NCBI RefSeq assembly: GCF_002884445.1
Contig: NZ_KZ614144.1
Span: 5,899,920 to 5,963,919 of the forward strand
From: Paenibacillus castaneae
Lineage (GTDB): Bacteria > Bacillota > Bacilli > Paenibacillales > Paenibacillaceae
Direction: 5' to 3'
DNA: 64,000 nt
Below, piece after piece: positions 28,018-36,074 of this stretch; positions within the stretch are counted from its first letter, which is position 1, and the number at the start of each line of letters is the position of its first letter. The position numbers were made by a program, and so were the translations under genes. The notes beneath the pieces were generated by a model that made no database searches, was not told the origin of the DNA, and worked only from the letters and a program-made list of their open reading frames with translations.

Positions 28018-28050
28018 CATAAAACAGGCAGGGGATTAGCCCCTGCCTGT
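28018..28050 (-). terminator. Terminator of spoIIQ
   Basis: ACAGGCAGGGG (28024-28034) and CCCCTGCCTGT (28040-28050) form an 11-bp stem, followed on the minus strand by TTTTATG. Confidence 0.9.
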
Positions 28051-28099
28051 ACGTCTAAAGACCTATTTTTTGAAGCGATACGTTATTTCTGTTCCGATA

Positions 28100-28843
28100 C
28101 TATTCCGTGATTAACGAGCTCGGATTGACGGCTTTGCCTTCATTTCGTGTTTCATAATGAAGGTGAATGCCTAGATCGCGTTCCAGATCATTTCGGCCTG
28201 CTACAGCAATCTTAGTTCCTTGACGCACATCATCGCCCTCAGCCACCTGAACATCTGTAACGCTTTGGTACACGGTTACTAAACCGCCCGGATGCGTAAT
28301 TTCAATGATGTTGCCGTTCATCGGATGCTGCTCTACATGTGTAACTTTGCCTGACATCGAAGCAAGCACATCGAAGGTTTTGCCATTCGGATCAACAAAA
28401 TCAATACCCATGTGCGGAGCGAATGTGTCACCCATTTGAACTACGGCTGCTTCCCTCTCTGCATCGGTAGCTTTCTCGTCATAGAACGGAAGCTCAACTT
28501 TCAGTGCTGCTTTGTCTACAACTGGCCACTCCATCATTTCGTCACCAGCCATAACCATTGGTGCATCATTATCCTTGCCCTGCGGTTTTGTTTTGTCCCC
28601 TTGTGAAACTTCAGTAGAGTCCGGATTTGCTGTTGCAGGTTTTCCTTCATCCGCCCCCTGATAGATCCACATTAAGGTTACGATAATTGCTGCCGCGGCC
28701 ATGAAGATTGCTGGAGAAACCCATCGCTTTGCAAAAAGGCTCTTCCATCCACTGCTAGATTTGGCGGCAGACGTTCCTCCCAGAACAGTTTTGGGAGTTT
28801 CTTCTGGTCTTTGCTTCGGTTTGTTTTGATTTTGATCATTCAT
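28100..28843 (-). CDS. spoIIQ: Forespore protein SpoIIQ with M23/LytM domain
   Basis: 247 residues: cytoplasmic N-terminus, one membrane segment (about 43-61), then an outer LytM/M23 domain. SpoIIQ sits in the forespore membrane and, with mother-cell SpoIIIAH, bridges the intermembrane space during engulfment. The zinc ligands of the peptidase fold all appear present: HMGID (His144, Asp148) and HLHYE (His227, His229). B. subtilis SpoIIQ lacks one of these ligands and is inactive, whereas clostridial versions keep it, so this one may bind zinc or cut peptidoglycan. GAGGTGATAG precedes ATG 28843, and a sigma-F-type promoter lies immediately upstream, within the gap after spoIID. Confidence 0.92.
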   Translation of the reverse strand: MNDQNQNKPKQRPEETPKTVLGGTSAAKSSSGWKSLFAKRWVSPAIFMAAAAIIVTLMWIYQGADEGKPATANPDSTEVSQGDKTKPQGKDNDAPMVMAGDEMMEWPVVDKAALKVELPFYDEKATDAEREAAVVQMGDTFAPHMGIDFVDPNGKTFDVLASMSGKVTHVEQHPMNGNIIEITHPGGLVTVYQSVTDVQVAEGDDVRQGTKIAVAGRNDLERDLGIHLHYETRNEGKAVNPSSLITE

Positions 28844-28863
28844 TTTCTATCACCTCACTAGCC

Positions 28864-28891
28864 ATTGTTACCAAATATGCTAGGTTTATAC
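28864..28891 (-). promoter_or_regulatory. Sigma-F-type promoter of spoIIQ
   Basis: Minus strand: GTATA (28887-28891), 14-nt spacer, GGTAACAAT (28864-28872), matching the sigma-F pattern GTATA-N15-GGNRANANT closely. spoIIQ of B. subtilis is sigma-F dependent. Confidence 0.75.
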
Positions 28892-28909
28892 GTGAGGTGA
28901 AAGGCATTT

Positions 28910-30055
28910 TTAAGAGTTTGATTGAATTGGAAGCTTCGAAGCTTGTTCTACCTTTGTGCCGGTATAATAGTGACGAATAATATCCTCAGCCGAGCTGCCT
29001 TCCTTTGCCATTCCGTTAGCTCCCCATTGGCTCATGCCTATACCATGCCCGAAGCCAAAGGTCGTAAATGCAACGCTATCATTCTTAATCAACCAAGTAA
29101 ATTGGGATGATGCTAGAGCCAGCCTTTCGCGAACATCTCGGCCGCTAAAACTTTGACCATTTATTGCTATTGTTTTTATTCTATTTCCGGCTGTTTTCTC
29201 AAGCAATTTAATAGCAGGCTTCCCTTCAGCAAGCTTGCCAGAGAGACCCATCTTCCTATAAAAATCTTGTCTATTCAGCTCAATCGTTTCTTTATATCGT
29301 GGAGAAATGACTTCATCCCACGGACTCGCCACACTGCGTAAATAAGGAAGCGACTGCTCCCAATAATCCTCCGAATTTTCCGTAAATCCATTGCTTGTTG
29401 AGAAAAAAGCAGCTTGAATGGGCTCGCCCTTATACGTAATGATAAGCCCCTTGGTTTCCATTACAGCCTTCTTCAGCTTGGCCAAATTGTTTTTTTTATC
29501 CTCGCCAGTCCATTTACTAGCAAGCTTTGCGAGAGGAACATATACTTGATGCTCGATCGTATCCGTCACATCCGCGTTCTCTACCTCCATCCCGCTTCTA
29601 TCTTTAAGTGCCAATCTACGAACAATATAGGTGCGAGCGGCTATCGCCTGCGCCTTTAGCGCCTCCAGTTCGAAATCTACGGGCATTTCTCCCGCAAGGA
29701 CACCCTGAACGTACGTCTCTAGCGGAACTATTTCCATTCTTTTTTCCTTTGTTAAATAGACACGGACATTCAGCCTATCCAAAGCATTCATATCTGATCC
29801 ATCCGGGCTTTCCAGCTCCGTCATAGGCTTTAGATCCACTTTTGAATTCGCACCTAATCCCTCTGATACATGATATCCCAAAGTGCTTTCATTCGTATTC
29901 GTTACAGAGCTTCTGCTCCCGGCAATTTCGGTTAAAGATAATTTTATAAACACTATCGATGCGCCTAGCAAAATACCAACCCCAAACATCTGCCAAAAAC
30001 GACTTGTCCTAAGCAGACGCAGCTGCCTTATCAAGCTCTCTCTATTCCGTCTCAT
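28910..30055 (-). CDS. spoIID: Stage II sporulation protein D (lytic transglycosylase)
   Basis: 381 residues from ATG 30055, which has GGAAGGAG just upstream; in-frame ATG 30070 and the frame to 30088 are alternatives. Cytoplasmic basic N-terminus, a membrane segment (FWQMFGVGILLGASIVFI), then the SpoIID/LytB domain with the catalytic glutamate in GVLAGEMP and the conserved blocks LKAQAIAARTYIV, AAFFSTSNGFTE and GFGHGIGMSQWGANGMA. It degrades peptidoglycan in the mother cell during engulfment with SpoIIP and SpoIIM. CATAGAAT at 30143-30150 could be a sigma-E -10 element, but I see no good -35. In Bacillus it directly follows murA; here about 12 kb of other genes lie between. Confidence 0.95.
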   Translation of the reverse strand: MRRNRESLIRQLRLLRTSRFWQMFGVGILLGASIVFIKLSLTEIAGSRSSVTNTNESTLGYHVSEGLGANSKVDLKPMTELESPDGSDMNALDRLNVRVYLTKEKRMEIVPLETYVQGVLAGEMPVDFELEALKAQAIAARTYIVRRLALKDRSGMEVENADVTDTIEHQVYVPLAKLASKWTGEDKKNNLAKLKKAVMETKGLIITYKGEPIQAAFFSTSNGFTENSEDYWEQSLPYLRSVASPWDEVISPRYKETIELNRQDFYRKMGLSGKLAEGKPAIKLLEKTAGNRIKTIAINGQSFSGRDVRERLALASSQFTWLIKNDSVAFTTFGFGHGIGMSQWGANGMAKEGSSAEDIIRHYYTGTKVEQASKLPIQSNS

Positions 30056-30197
30056 GCCTCTCCTTCCCATCCTAGCCGTGAGCTGCAAGCTCCATTCCTT
30101 AGAGCTGGATCAGCCTCTCTCTTAATCCGGCTTTGATGGTTTATTCTATGAGCGGAAATAGTAGGGTAGAACTCGTTCGGCTATATCAACGTCCATA

Positions 30198-31370
30198 TTA
30201 ATCGTGTCGCAGAGCATCAACAGGCTTCAATCCAGCCGCCTTGTTGGCAGGGAAAATACCAAAAACAATGCCAACTAATGCCGAAAAAACAAACGATGCT
30301 AGCACCATATCCGTAGATACGGACGTCTCCGTAGCCATTACTTTCCCGATTACAATAGAAGCAGCGTAGCCAAGTAATATGCCTAGTATGCCACCTAGCG
30401 CGCTTATCGTAACGGCTTCAACGAGAAATTGAAATAAGATATCTCGCCTTTTCGCTCCCAGAGACTTTCGAATGCCGATTTCACGCGTTCGCTCCGTAAC
30501 TGAAACAAGCATAATATTCATTATTCCAATTCCGCCAACGACGAGGGAAATGGCAGCAACGCCAACGAGCATTGTACTCATCGTATCGTTGACCGAATTG
30601 AGTGTTTTCATAGCATCGGCTTGATTGAATATACGATAACTATTCGTTGCTCCGCGGAATTTCTCCGTTAATTGTACTTCAAGCAGCGCCATTACCCGGT
30701 CCATCAAATCCATATCCGTAACCTTCATATAAATGGTGCGGACGCCTACTGTTTTAAACAGCCGCTGCGCCGCTGCAAGAGGAATAAGTATCTTCTCGTC
30801 ATTCGATCCCGTGAGCGAGCTCCCCTTCGATTCAAGAAGCCCGACTATAGTGAAACGCATTCCATCAATAAGAACGATCTTCCCCAGCGGATCATCCGAG
30901 CCAAATAAGTCATCAGCTGTTGTAACACCAATGAGCGCTACCTTCTGCGCATTCATTTCATCCACAGGTGCAATGTATCTCCCCGTCTGTACACTGAAAT
31001 CATTAACAAACTCATACTCTGGAGTTATGCCTTCAACCGTTACCGATGTGCTCGTTTTCTCAAATTTCACGGAAGCCGTACTGCTAACAACAGGTGATAC
31101 CCCCGCTACGTTTGGAAGATCAGCGAAAGCCATTGCTTCTTCCTTGGAAAGCGTCGTATCTGTACCACGACCTGTAATCGTGACAGATAGCATATTCGTA
31201 CCAAGTGATGCGACCTGCGCCTCCACCCGCTTGGAAGAGCCTTCGCCCATTGCTACAAGTGCGATTACGGTTGCAACGCCAATTAATATGCCGAGCATGG
31301 AGAGAACGGTTCTAAGCTTGTTCGATAAGACGCTCTTGAACGCCATTCGGAAGCCTTGCGTCAGCTTCAT
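30198..31370 (-). CDS. ABC exporter permease, MacB/YknZ type
   Basis: 390 residues from ATG 31370 (GGAG 8 nt upstream). FtsX/MacB architecture: an N-terminal membrane helix after FRMAFKSVLSNKLRTVLSML, a large outer MacB_PCD domain (about residues 45-260), then three C-terminal helices with GGIGIMNIMLVSVTERTREI and GIRKSLGAKRRDI, the coupling segment seen in YknZ and MacB. It overlaps the ATPase gene by 59 nt. Together with the ATPase and the HlyD-like adaptor it forms a complete Gram-positive MacAB-like exporter. Such pumps move peptides or drugs outward; the substrate cannot be read from the sequence. Confidence 0.9.
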   Translation of the reverse strand: MKLTQGFRMAFKSVLSNKLRTVLSMLGILIGVATVIALVAMGEGSSKRVEAQVASLGTNMLSVTITGRGTDTTLSKEEAMAFADLPNVAGVSPVVSSTASVKFEKTSTSVTVEGITPEYEFVNDFSVQTGRYIAPVDEMNAQKVALIGVTTADDLFGSDDPLGKIVLIDGMRFTIVGLLESKGSSLTGSNDEKILIPLAAAQRLFKTVGVRTIYMKVTDMDLMDRVMALLEVQLTEKFRGATNSYRIFNQADAMKTLNSVNDTMSTMLVGVAAISLVVGGIGIMNIMLVSVTERTREIGIRKSLGAKRRDILFQFLVEAVTISALGGILGILLGYAASIVIGKVMATETSVSTDMVLASFVFSALVGIVFGIFPANKAAGLKPVDALRHD

Positions 31371-32070
31371 TGCTGTCACTCCTTTGCTCGCTGAGCACAC
31401 CGTCTCTCATGATGACAGTGCGCGAAGCGCGTTTAGCTACATCCATATCATGCGTAATAAGCACAATCGTGTGTCCTTCCCTATTCAACTGCTCAATCAG
31501 TTTCAGCACTTCTTGTCCTGTCCGTGTATCAAGCGCCCCTGTAGGCTCATCCGCCAGCAGAATAGGGGGATGTGTTGCAAGAGCGCGTGCGATTGCTACC
31601 CTTTGCTGCTGTCCGCCTGATAGCTCACTCGGACGATGATTGATTCTATCCTCGAGCCCCACCTGCGCTAATGCCTTAATTGTGCGCCCTTTCCGTTCTT
31701 TAGCAGATAAACCACTGTAAATAAGCGGGAGCTCTACATTTTCAAAAGCGGTAAGCCTTGGCAGCAAATGAAACCCCTGAAAAATAAATCCGATCTTCCG
31801 ATTACGGATCTCTGCCAATTTATTATCGCTTTGCCCTTTCACTTCAATTCCGTCCAGCCTGTAGCTGCCCTCTGAGGGACTATCCAAGCAGCCAATAACA
31901 TTCATTAAAGTCGATTTGCCTGACCCCGAAGGACCTACAATAGCTACAAAATCCCCCTGTTTCACCTGCAATGACACTTGCTTCAGCACAGTAACAACCT
32001 CTCGGCCCATTACATATGACTTCGTCAACTCTTGAATATCAATTAAAACTGCACCGTTCTGTTTACTCAT
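31312..32070 (-). CDS. ABC exporter ATPase, MacB/LolD/YknY type
   Basis: 252 residues. Complete nucleotide-binding domain: Walker A GPSGSGKST, Q-loop FIFQGFHLL, signature LSGGQQQR, Walker B ILLADEP and switch histidine LITHD. The segment LDSPSEGSYRLDG is typical of the MacB/LolD group. The C-terminal tail of about 25 residues past the last beta strand overlaps the permease gene. It starts with ATG inside the stop of the adaptor gene (4-nt overlap), so the three are translationally coupled. Confidence 0.93.
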   Translation of the reverse strand: MSKQNGAVLIDIQELTKSYVMGREVVTVLKQVSLQVKQGDFVAIVGPSGSGKSTLMNVIGCLDSPSEGSYRLDGIEVKGQSDNKLAEIRNRKIGFIFQGFHLLPRLTAFENVELPLIYSGLSAKERKGRTIKALAQVGLEDRINHRPSELSGGQQQRVAIARALATHPPILLADEPTGALDTRTGQEVLKLIEQLNREGHTIVLITHDMDVAKRASRTVIMRDGVLSEQRSDSNEADARLPNGVQERLIEQA

Positions 32071-33443
32071 CGCCCACCGCCTTGGGATCTGGCCCCGTTG
32101 CCGCCTGTATATCCACCGCCGCCACCAGCTGGAAACTGCATGCCGCCCATGCCGCCGAATCCTCCTGGGAATGTCGTCTGTGTCTGCTGCGATGAGGCTG
32201 TACCTACCGTGCCTTGCGGAAGCGGCACAAGTACAGATGCGCCTTCTTCTAAACCACTCTCTATCTCTACATAGGTCTCATTGCTAATCCCGATTTTAAC
32301 TGGCATAAGCGTTCCTTCCATCTGCATACCGCCAGCCCTGCTGCCACCAGCTGCTGATCTTTGACCGCTTTGCGCTGCGCCTTGCATGCTTTGAGGCCTT
32401 CCTGCATAACCCTGCTCGACTTGGCTGCCCTGTTGATTCGGTAGACCTTGTGTTCCGCCCTCAACCTGGCTGCCTGCTTTCCCTTCCGTTCCTGCCGTCA
32501 CACCTGCAGTATCTGTGCTTGGCACTCTAACAAATGTGGATCCCCGCATATTTACAACAGCATCAACAGGTACGACTACTACATTCTTTTTCGATTGAAT
32601 GATAATATCAACCTGCCCGGACATGCCAGCGAGAATGCCATCTATTTGCGACAACCCAATCGTAACATCATAGGCTGCCACACCACTTGATACTGTACCC
32701 TCTAATGCAAGCTCCTCAACAGTTCCCTCTATCGTCTTATCCGTCATAGCATTCAAGTGCACCTGAGCAGCTTGTCCTACCTTCAACTGAGGGATATCAA
32801 GCTCATCAACCTGGACAACAAACGACAACGCTGTATAATCTACAATTTCAGCAAGCACTGTATTGCCCTGTACACTGTCGCCAACTGCAACAGCAGTAGT
32901 TGTAACTTTACCTGAGATCGGCGCAACCACTTGCACAACCTCTGCCTGCTGCTTGTAAAGATCCGCAAGCGATTTATTATTTTGGTCCATATCAAGCTTT
33001 AGCAGCTGAATGCTGTTTTCAACGGACTGTTTCGTAGCCTCTTCTTTATCCGTGCCGATTGATTCTTTATACTGCGTCTCATACTGCGCCATTTGCAGCT
33101 TTTGTTTTTTGAGGCTGAGTTCGATTTGGTTGATTTGATTGCTTACATCCGCCGATTCAAAAACAGCAAGCACCTGCCCCTGTTTAACCGTATCTCCAAT
33201 CTTAAAACCGAGCTTCTCAATCGTACCGCTAGTTCGAGCTGTTACCGTTGCCCTTGAATCTGCCGTAACCTTTCCCGTTCCGCTTATTTTAACCTCTATA
33301 TCGCTTCTACTTGCCTTTACCGTCCTCGAAGTCAATGTCTTCACGGCAACGGCTGCATCGCGTGCAAAATAATAATAGTACGCACCCGCCCCAGCAGCCC
33401 CAATAACGATTATGATTCCGATCCACAGTGCCCATCTTTTCAT
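32067..33443 (-). CDS. Efflux RND-type adaptor (HlyD/MacA/YknX family)
   Basis: 458 residues. N-terminal membrane anchor (about 4-27), a lipoyl-like hairpin with GTIEKLGFKIGDTVKQGQVLAVF, a helical region (about 105-170), the second lipoyl half with VVAPISGKVTTTAVAVGDSV, and beta-barrel domains. A Gln/Gly/Ser-rich insert (about 310-375) and a Gly/Met/Phe-rich tail (GGFGGMGGMQFPAGGGG) are low-complexity additions beyond the usual YknX size. GGAGTACAGTAA precedes ATG 33443. First gene of a three-gene exporter operon. The low-complexity parts may interact with the wall, but this is only a guess. Confidence 0.88.
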   Translation of the reverse strand: MKRWALWIGIIIVIGAAGAGAYYYYFARDAAVAVKTLTSRTVKASRSDIEVKISGTGKVTADSRATVTARTSGTIEKLGFKIGDTVKQGQVLAVFESADVSNQINQIELSLKKQKLQMAQYETQYKESIGTDKEEATKQSVENSIQLLKLDMDQNNKSLADLYKQQAEVVQVVAPISGKVTTTAVAVGDSVQGNTVLAEIVDYTALSFVVQVDELDIPQLKVGQAAQVHLNAMTDKTIEGTVEELALEGTVSSGVAAYDVTIGLSQIDGILAGMSGQVDIIIQSKKNVVVVPVDAVVNMRGSTFVRVPSTDTAGVTAGTEGKAGSQVEGGTQGLPNQQGSQVEQGYAGRPQSMQGAAQSGQRSAAGGSRAGGMQMEGTLMPVKIGISNETYVEIESGLEEGASVLVPLPQGTVGTASSQQTQTTFPGGFGGMGGMQFPAGGGGGYTGGNGARSQGGGR

Positions 33444-33585
33444 TTACTGTACTCCACCTTCCATCGGTCTTATTCACGTCGACTATAGCATCCAAAAATG
33501 AACGCTACATGAACAAGAACAAAAAGAGAGCCAGCCCTCCCCCATCCTGGTATGCACGCTGCTGCTTGCTGCATGGCACTTCTTG

Positions 33586-33615
33586 CTCCTTTGCTTCACT
33601 ATCCCTTCTGCTCAG
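33586..33615 (+). repeat. 30-bp dispersed repeat, copy B (left of the transposase-like gene)
   Basis: Begins CTCCTTTGCTTCACTATCCC and ends GCTCAG. It matches copy C in inverted orientation at 27 of 30 positions. Confidence 0.75.
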
Positions 33616-33721
33616 GAACAAGCCCTAACCTCCCACTTAAAGCAATTTCCACCTATCTACTTTCAACCATTTATAAAAAGAAATAGTCACTCATTTAAAA
33701 AGATAAAAAAGGTTAAATTAG

Positions 33722-33750
33722 TTGCATTTCATAAACAAAAACGGTATTAT
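33722..33750 (+). promoter_or_regulatory. Candidate promoter of the transposase-like gene
   Basis: TTGCAT (33722-33727), 17-nt spacer, TATTAT (33745-33750). The -35 match is only 3 of 6. Confidence 0.4.
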
Positions 33751-33797
33751 AACAATACGAACAAGTGTTCCTGTTTTCGCAAAAGAGGGGTGGGACA

Positions 33798-34661
33798 TTG
33801 GACGTTCTAAGCTTAATCAAACAATTCAAACGGTTATATTCGAGTGAAGAAGAGTGTATCGCACTCGCTTACAAGCTTAAATGGCCTTCTGGCTTTCAAT
33901 GTCCATATTGCAAACACTGCTCTGCCTATATCATCCGTTCTAGAAGGCTTCCCTTATATGAATGTCATAATTGTCGACACCAAACTTCGTTAACTTCAAA
34001 CACCGTGATGGATAAAAGCCGCACTCCCCTGCGAAAATGGTTGCTGACGATGTACATCATCTCAACATCGGATACTAGCATCAATGCTGTCAGTCTAGCC
34101 AAACGAATTGACGTTACTTATAAAACCGCCTGGTCTATGCTCAAGAAACTCAGACAGGCCATATCTGACTTAGATCGAGGTATCCTCCTCTCGGGTGCAG
34201 TAGAAGCGAAGCTTGAAGTCTATATGAAACAACCAATACCGACATACGAGGCACTGCAACGCGAGCATGCTGCCATTATTGCACGCACAGTCACTTCTAC
34301 TAACTGCTCATACTTCAAGATCAAGCTGCTTCCTGCACAAAAACACCCGCGCGGCCTATTAACTAACCATGCGGAGAAACAATTCATAAAAGATCATGTC
34401 AGCATTGACTATACTCACCTTGAGATAAACAGAAGATTTGTTCATCCGCCAAGGTGCCAAGCTATTTTACCTGGTATAGCTAGATCCGCTTTTGAATGGA
34501 TGAACGAAACATTTCACGGGATCGGACTAGCGTATTCTCAATTTTACTTAGACGAATTTTGTTTTAGGCAAAACCATAAAGCGAAACTAGGCACTTGTCC
34601 ATTTGAGTATTTACTAGGTTTAACTCTATCTAGCGCTACAAAATCATTAGCGGCTGCTTAA
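33798..34661 (+). CDS. Degenerate IS1595-family transposase-like protein
   Basis: 287 residues from TTG 33798; GAGGGG (33785-33790) is 7 nt upstream. The N-terminal zinc ribbon has CPYC (35-38) and CHNC (56-59), and a helix-turn-helix follows (SLAKRIDVTYKTAWSMLKKLR), as in IS1595 proteins. The C-terminus FYLDEFCFRQN is the usual family ending. The catalytic blocks are altered: the canonical VEVDE reads VEAKL (135-139) and the second block TDxxxxY reads TNHAEKQF (189-196), so two DDE acidic residues appear lost. The frame is otherwise intact, so it could be a recently dead or a domesticated protein. It is one of only two plus-strand genes and is bracketed by an inverted 30-bp repeat. Confidence 0.75.
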   Translation: MDVLSLIKQFKRLYSSEEECIALAYKLKWPSGFQCPYCKHCSAYIIRSRRLPLYECHNCRHQTSLTSNTVMDKSRTPLRKWLLTMYIISTSDTSINAVSLAKRIDVTYKTAWSMLKKLRQAISDLDRGILLSGAVEAKLEVYMKQPIPTYEALQREHAAIIARTVTSTNCSYFKIKLLPAQKHPRGLLTNHAEKQFIKDHVSIDYTHLEINRRFVHPPRCQAILPGIARSAFEWMNETFHGIGLAYSQFYLDEFCFRQNHKAKLGTCPFEYLLGLTLSSATKSLAAA

Positions 34662-34665
34662 GTTG

Positions 34666-34698
34666 TTGAATGAACTAGCACTATTCATATTCATTCAA
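34666..34698 (+). terminator. Stem-loop after the transposase-like gene
   Basis: TTGAATGAA (34666-34674) pairs with TTCATTCAA (34690-34698), beginning 5 nt after the stop. The T run is poor, so terminator function is uncertain. Confidence 0.35.
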
Positions 34699-34931
34699 TC
34701 AATATCGTTTCTTTAGGCAATTCCGGATAAGATGTGGCCTGAGAGGATTGTATTGTTGGAATACTTGTAAATATATGGAGAGCTGTTTTCGCGATAGCGA
34801 AGTTAGAGTCGGAGGAATATATAAAGAGTTTACGATAATAACATGAGCTTCCATAGATTATCTATATATATATTTGTTACCGCATCACATCATATTTGCG
34901 ATTCTACCTGTATTAGACCGATCTATTTTTT

Positions 34932-34961
34932 CTGAGCTAAGGGGATAGTGAAGCAAAGGAG
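34932..34961 (-). repeat. 30-bp dispersed repeat, copy C (right of the transposase-like gene)
   Basis: The reverse complement begins CTCCTTTGCTTCACTATCCC and ends AGCTCAG, with 27 of 30 identity to copy B. Copies B and C enclose 1376 bp. Confidence 0.75.
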
Positions 34962-35011
34962 AAACAAGGACAATTACTCTTTATTTTCAAATGGAGAAAT
35001 ATATTAGTAAA

Positions 35012-35050
35012 GAGTGGCTAATCTGTCTGGTAGAAACAGATTAGCCACTC
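35012..35050 (-). terminator. Terminator of the sucrose operon
   Basis: GAGTGGCTAATCTGT (35012-35026) pairs perfectly with 35036-35050, a 15-bp stem; on the minus strand CTTTACTAATATATTT follows. Confidence 0.8.
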
Positions 35051-35084
35051 CTTAAGGGATTGATATGATTGCAATGCTTGCGAG

Positions 35085-36032
35085 CTATTTCGTAATCTCC
35101 TCAAGACTAGGGAGGGAAGAGATGGCGCCTGCTCGAGTCGTTGTAAGAGCTGCGGCCGTGTTGGCAAAGGTGATAATACGTTCAGCTTCAACGGAATTAA
35201 TCCCTTCTAGTGAGCCGTTATGAAGCTGCAGCTGATAAAGTAATGCTCCGATGAATGCATCCCCGGCGCCTGTCGTATCGACTACTGCAACCTTTTGGCC
35301 AGGGGCGTTCGCATGATAATCTTTGCTATACCAGGCTGCCCCTTCGGAGCCACGTGTGTATATTACAGCTTGGACTTCCCCGACGAACAGGGAGGCCAAT
35401 GCTTGTTGCTCATCCTCGATGCCAGTGATGAATGCAAGCTCATCAGAACTGATTTTCACAATATGACTCAATGGTATGAAAGATAGTATCGTTTGTCTGC
35501 ACTCTTCGTGATCCCGCCACAGCGGAAGCCGGACATTAGGATCGAAGCTTATGAGACCTCCTGCCGCTTTCATTTCTTTAATCGCTTTGAGATGAGCGTA
35601 TTTCACCGGTGCTTCTATCAGGTCTACGGAACAATAATGTAATATATCATCTGCGGCAAACCATGAAGCATCTATTTCACTCTCAGAAAGAAGCATATCT
35701 GCGCTCGGATTACGATAAAAGGAAAAATCCCGATCACCATCAGCCTTTAGGCTGACAAATGCAAGAGCCGTATTCGCCTCACTTGTACGAACAATATAAC
35801 GTGTATCCACACCCACACTCTCTAACGTTTCTTCTAGGAAATCGCCGAAGGCATCTATGCCCAGCTTGCCGATAAAGGCACTTTTGCCGCCCAGCCTTGC
35901 AACTGCGCAGGCTACATTAGCGGGAGCGCCTCCAGCTTCTTTCTTAAAATTAACGACAGCCTTCAGCTCAAGGCCGCGAGTGTCCGGAATAAAATCAATT
36001 AATGCTTCTCCAATCGTATATACAACTGACAA
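35085..36032 (-). CDS. scrK: PfkB-family fructokinase
   Basis: Phosphorylates the fructose released by the hydrolase encoded before it. 315 residues from TTG 36032, placed by GAGGAGGAG 6-8 nt upstream; the in-frame GTG 36056 precedes that site. PfkB signatures: GGAPANVACAVARLGG near the N-terminus, FYRNPSADMLL, SFDPNVRLPLW, and the catalytic DTTGAGDAFIGALLYQL. Last gene of the operon, with a hairpin terminator behind it. Substrate specificity rests on context; other sugar kinases share these motifs. Confidence 0.88.
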   Translation of the reverse strand: MSVVYTIGEALIDFIPDTRGLELKAVVNFKKEAGGAPANVACAVARLGGKSAFIGKLGIDAFGDFLEETLESVGVDTRYIVRTSEANTALAFVSLKADGDRDFSFYRNPSADMLLSESEIDASWFAADDILHYCSVDLIEAPVKYAHLKAIKEMKAAGGLISFDPNVRLPLWRDHEECRQTILSFIPLSHIVKISSDELAFITGIEDEQQALASLFVGEVQAVIYTRGSEGAAWYSKDYHANAPGQKVAVVDTTGAGDAFIGALLYQLQLHNGSLEGINSVEAERIITFANTAAALTTTRAGAISSLPSLEEITK

Positions 36033-36074
36033 TTCAAGCTCCTCCTCAGCATTCACAATCCGATTTCGACATCA

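Larger units (their letters stand above)
33444..33797. other. 354-bp divergent intergenic region
   Basis: Lies between the divergent exporter operon and the transposase-like gene. It contains repeat copy B (33586-33615) and a candidate plus-strand promoter (33722-33750). The AT-rich remainder has no supported gene. Confidence 0.65.
34662..35084. other. 423-bp intergenic region after the transposase-like gene
   Basis: Contains a 9-bp stem-loop right after the stop, repeat copy C (34932-34961) and the terminator of the sucrose operon (35012-35050). The rest is AT-rich and I see nothing else. Confidence 0.65.

Noticed and set aside
30143..30170. Sigma-E promoter for spoIID
   Set aside because: CATAGAAT fits the -10 element, but no acceptable -35 lies 13-15 nt upstream.
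30733..31620. 295-codon plus-strand open frame
   Set aside because: Antisense shadow of the ABC exporter permease and ATPase, both clearly real.
33571..34970. A complete, active IS1595 element
   Set aside because: No flanking direct duplication at the repeat edges and the transposase appears to lack catalytic acidic residues; only the repeat and the degenerate gene are reported.
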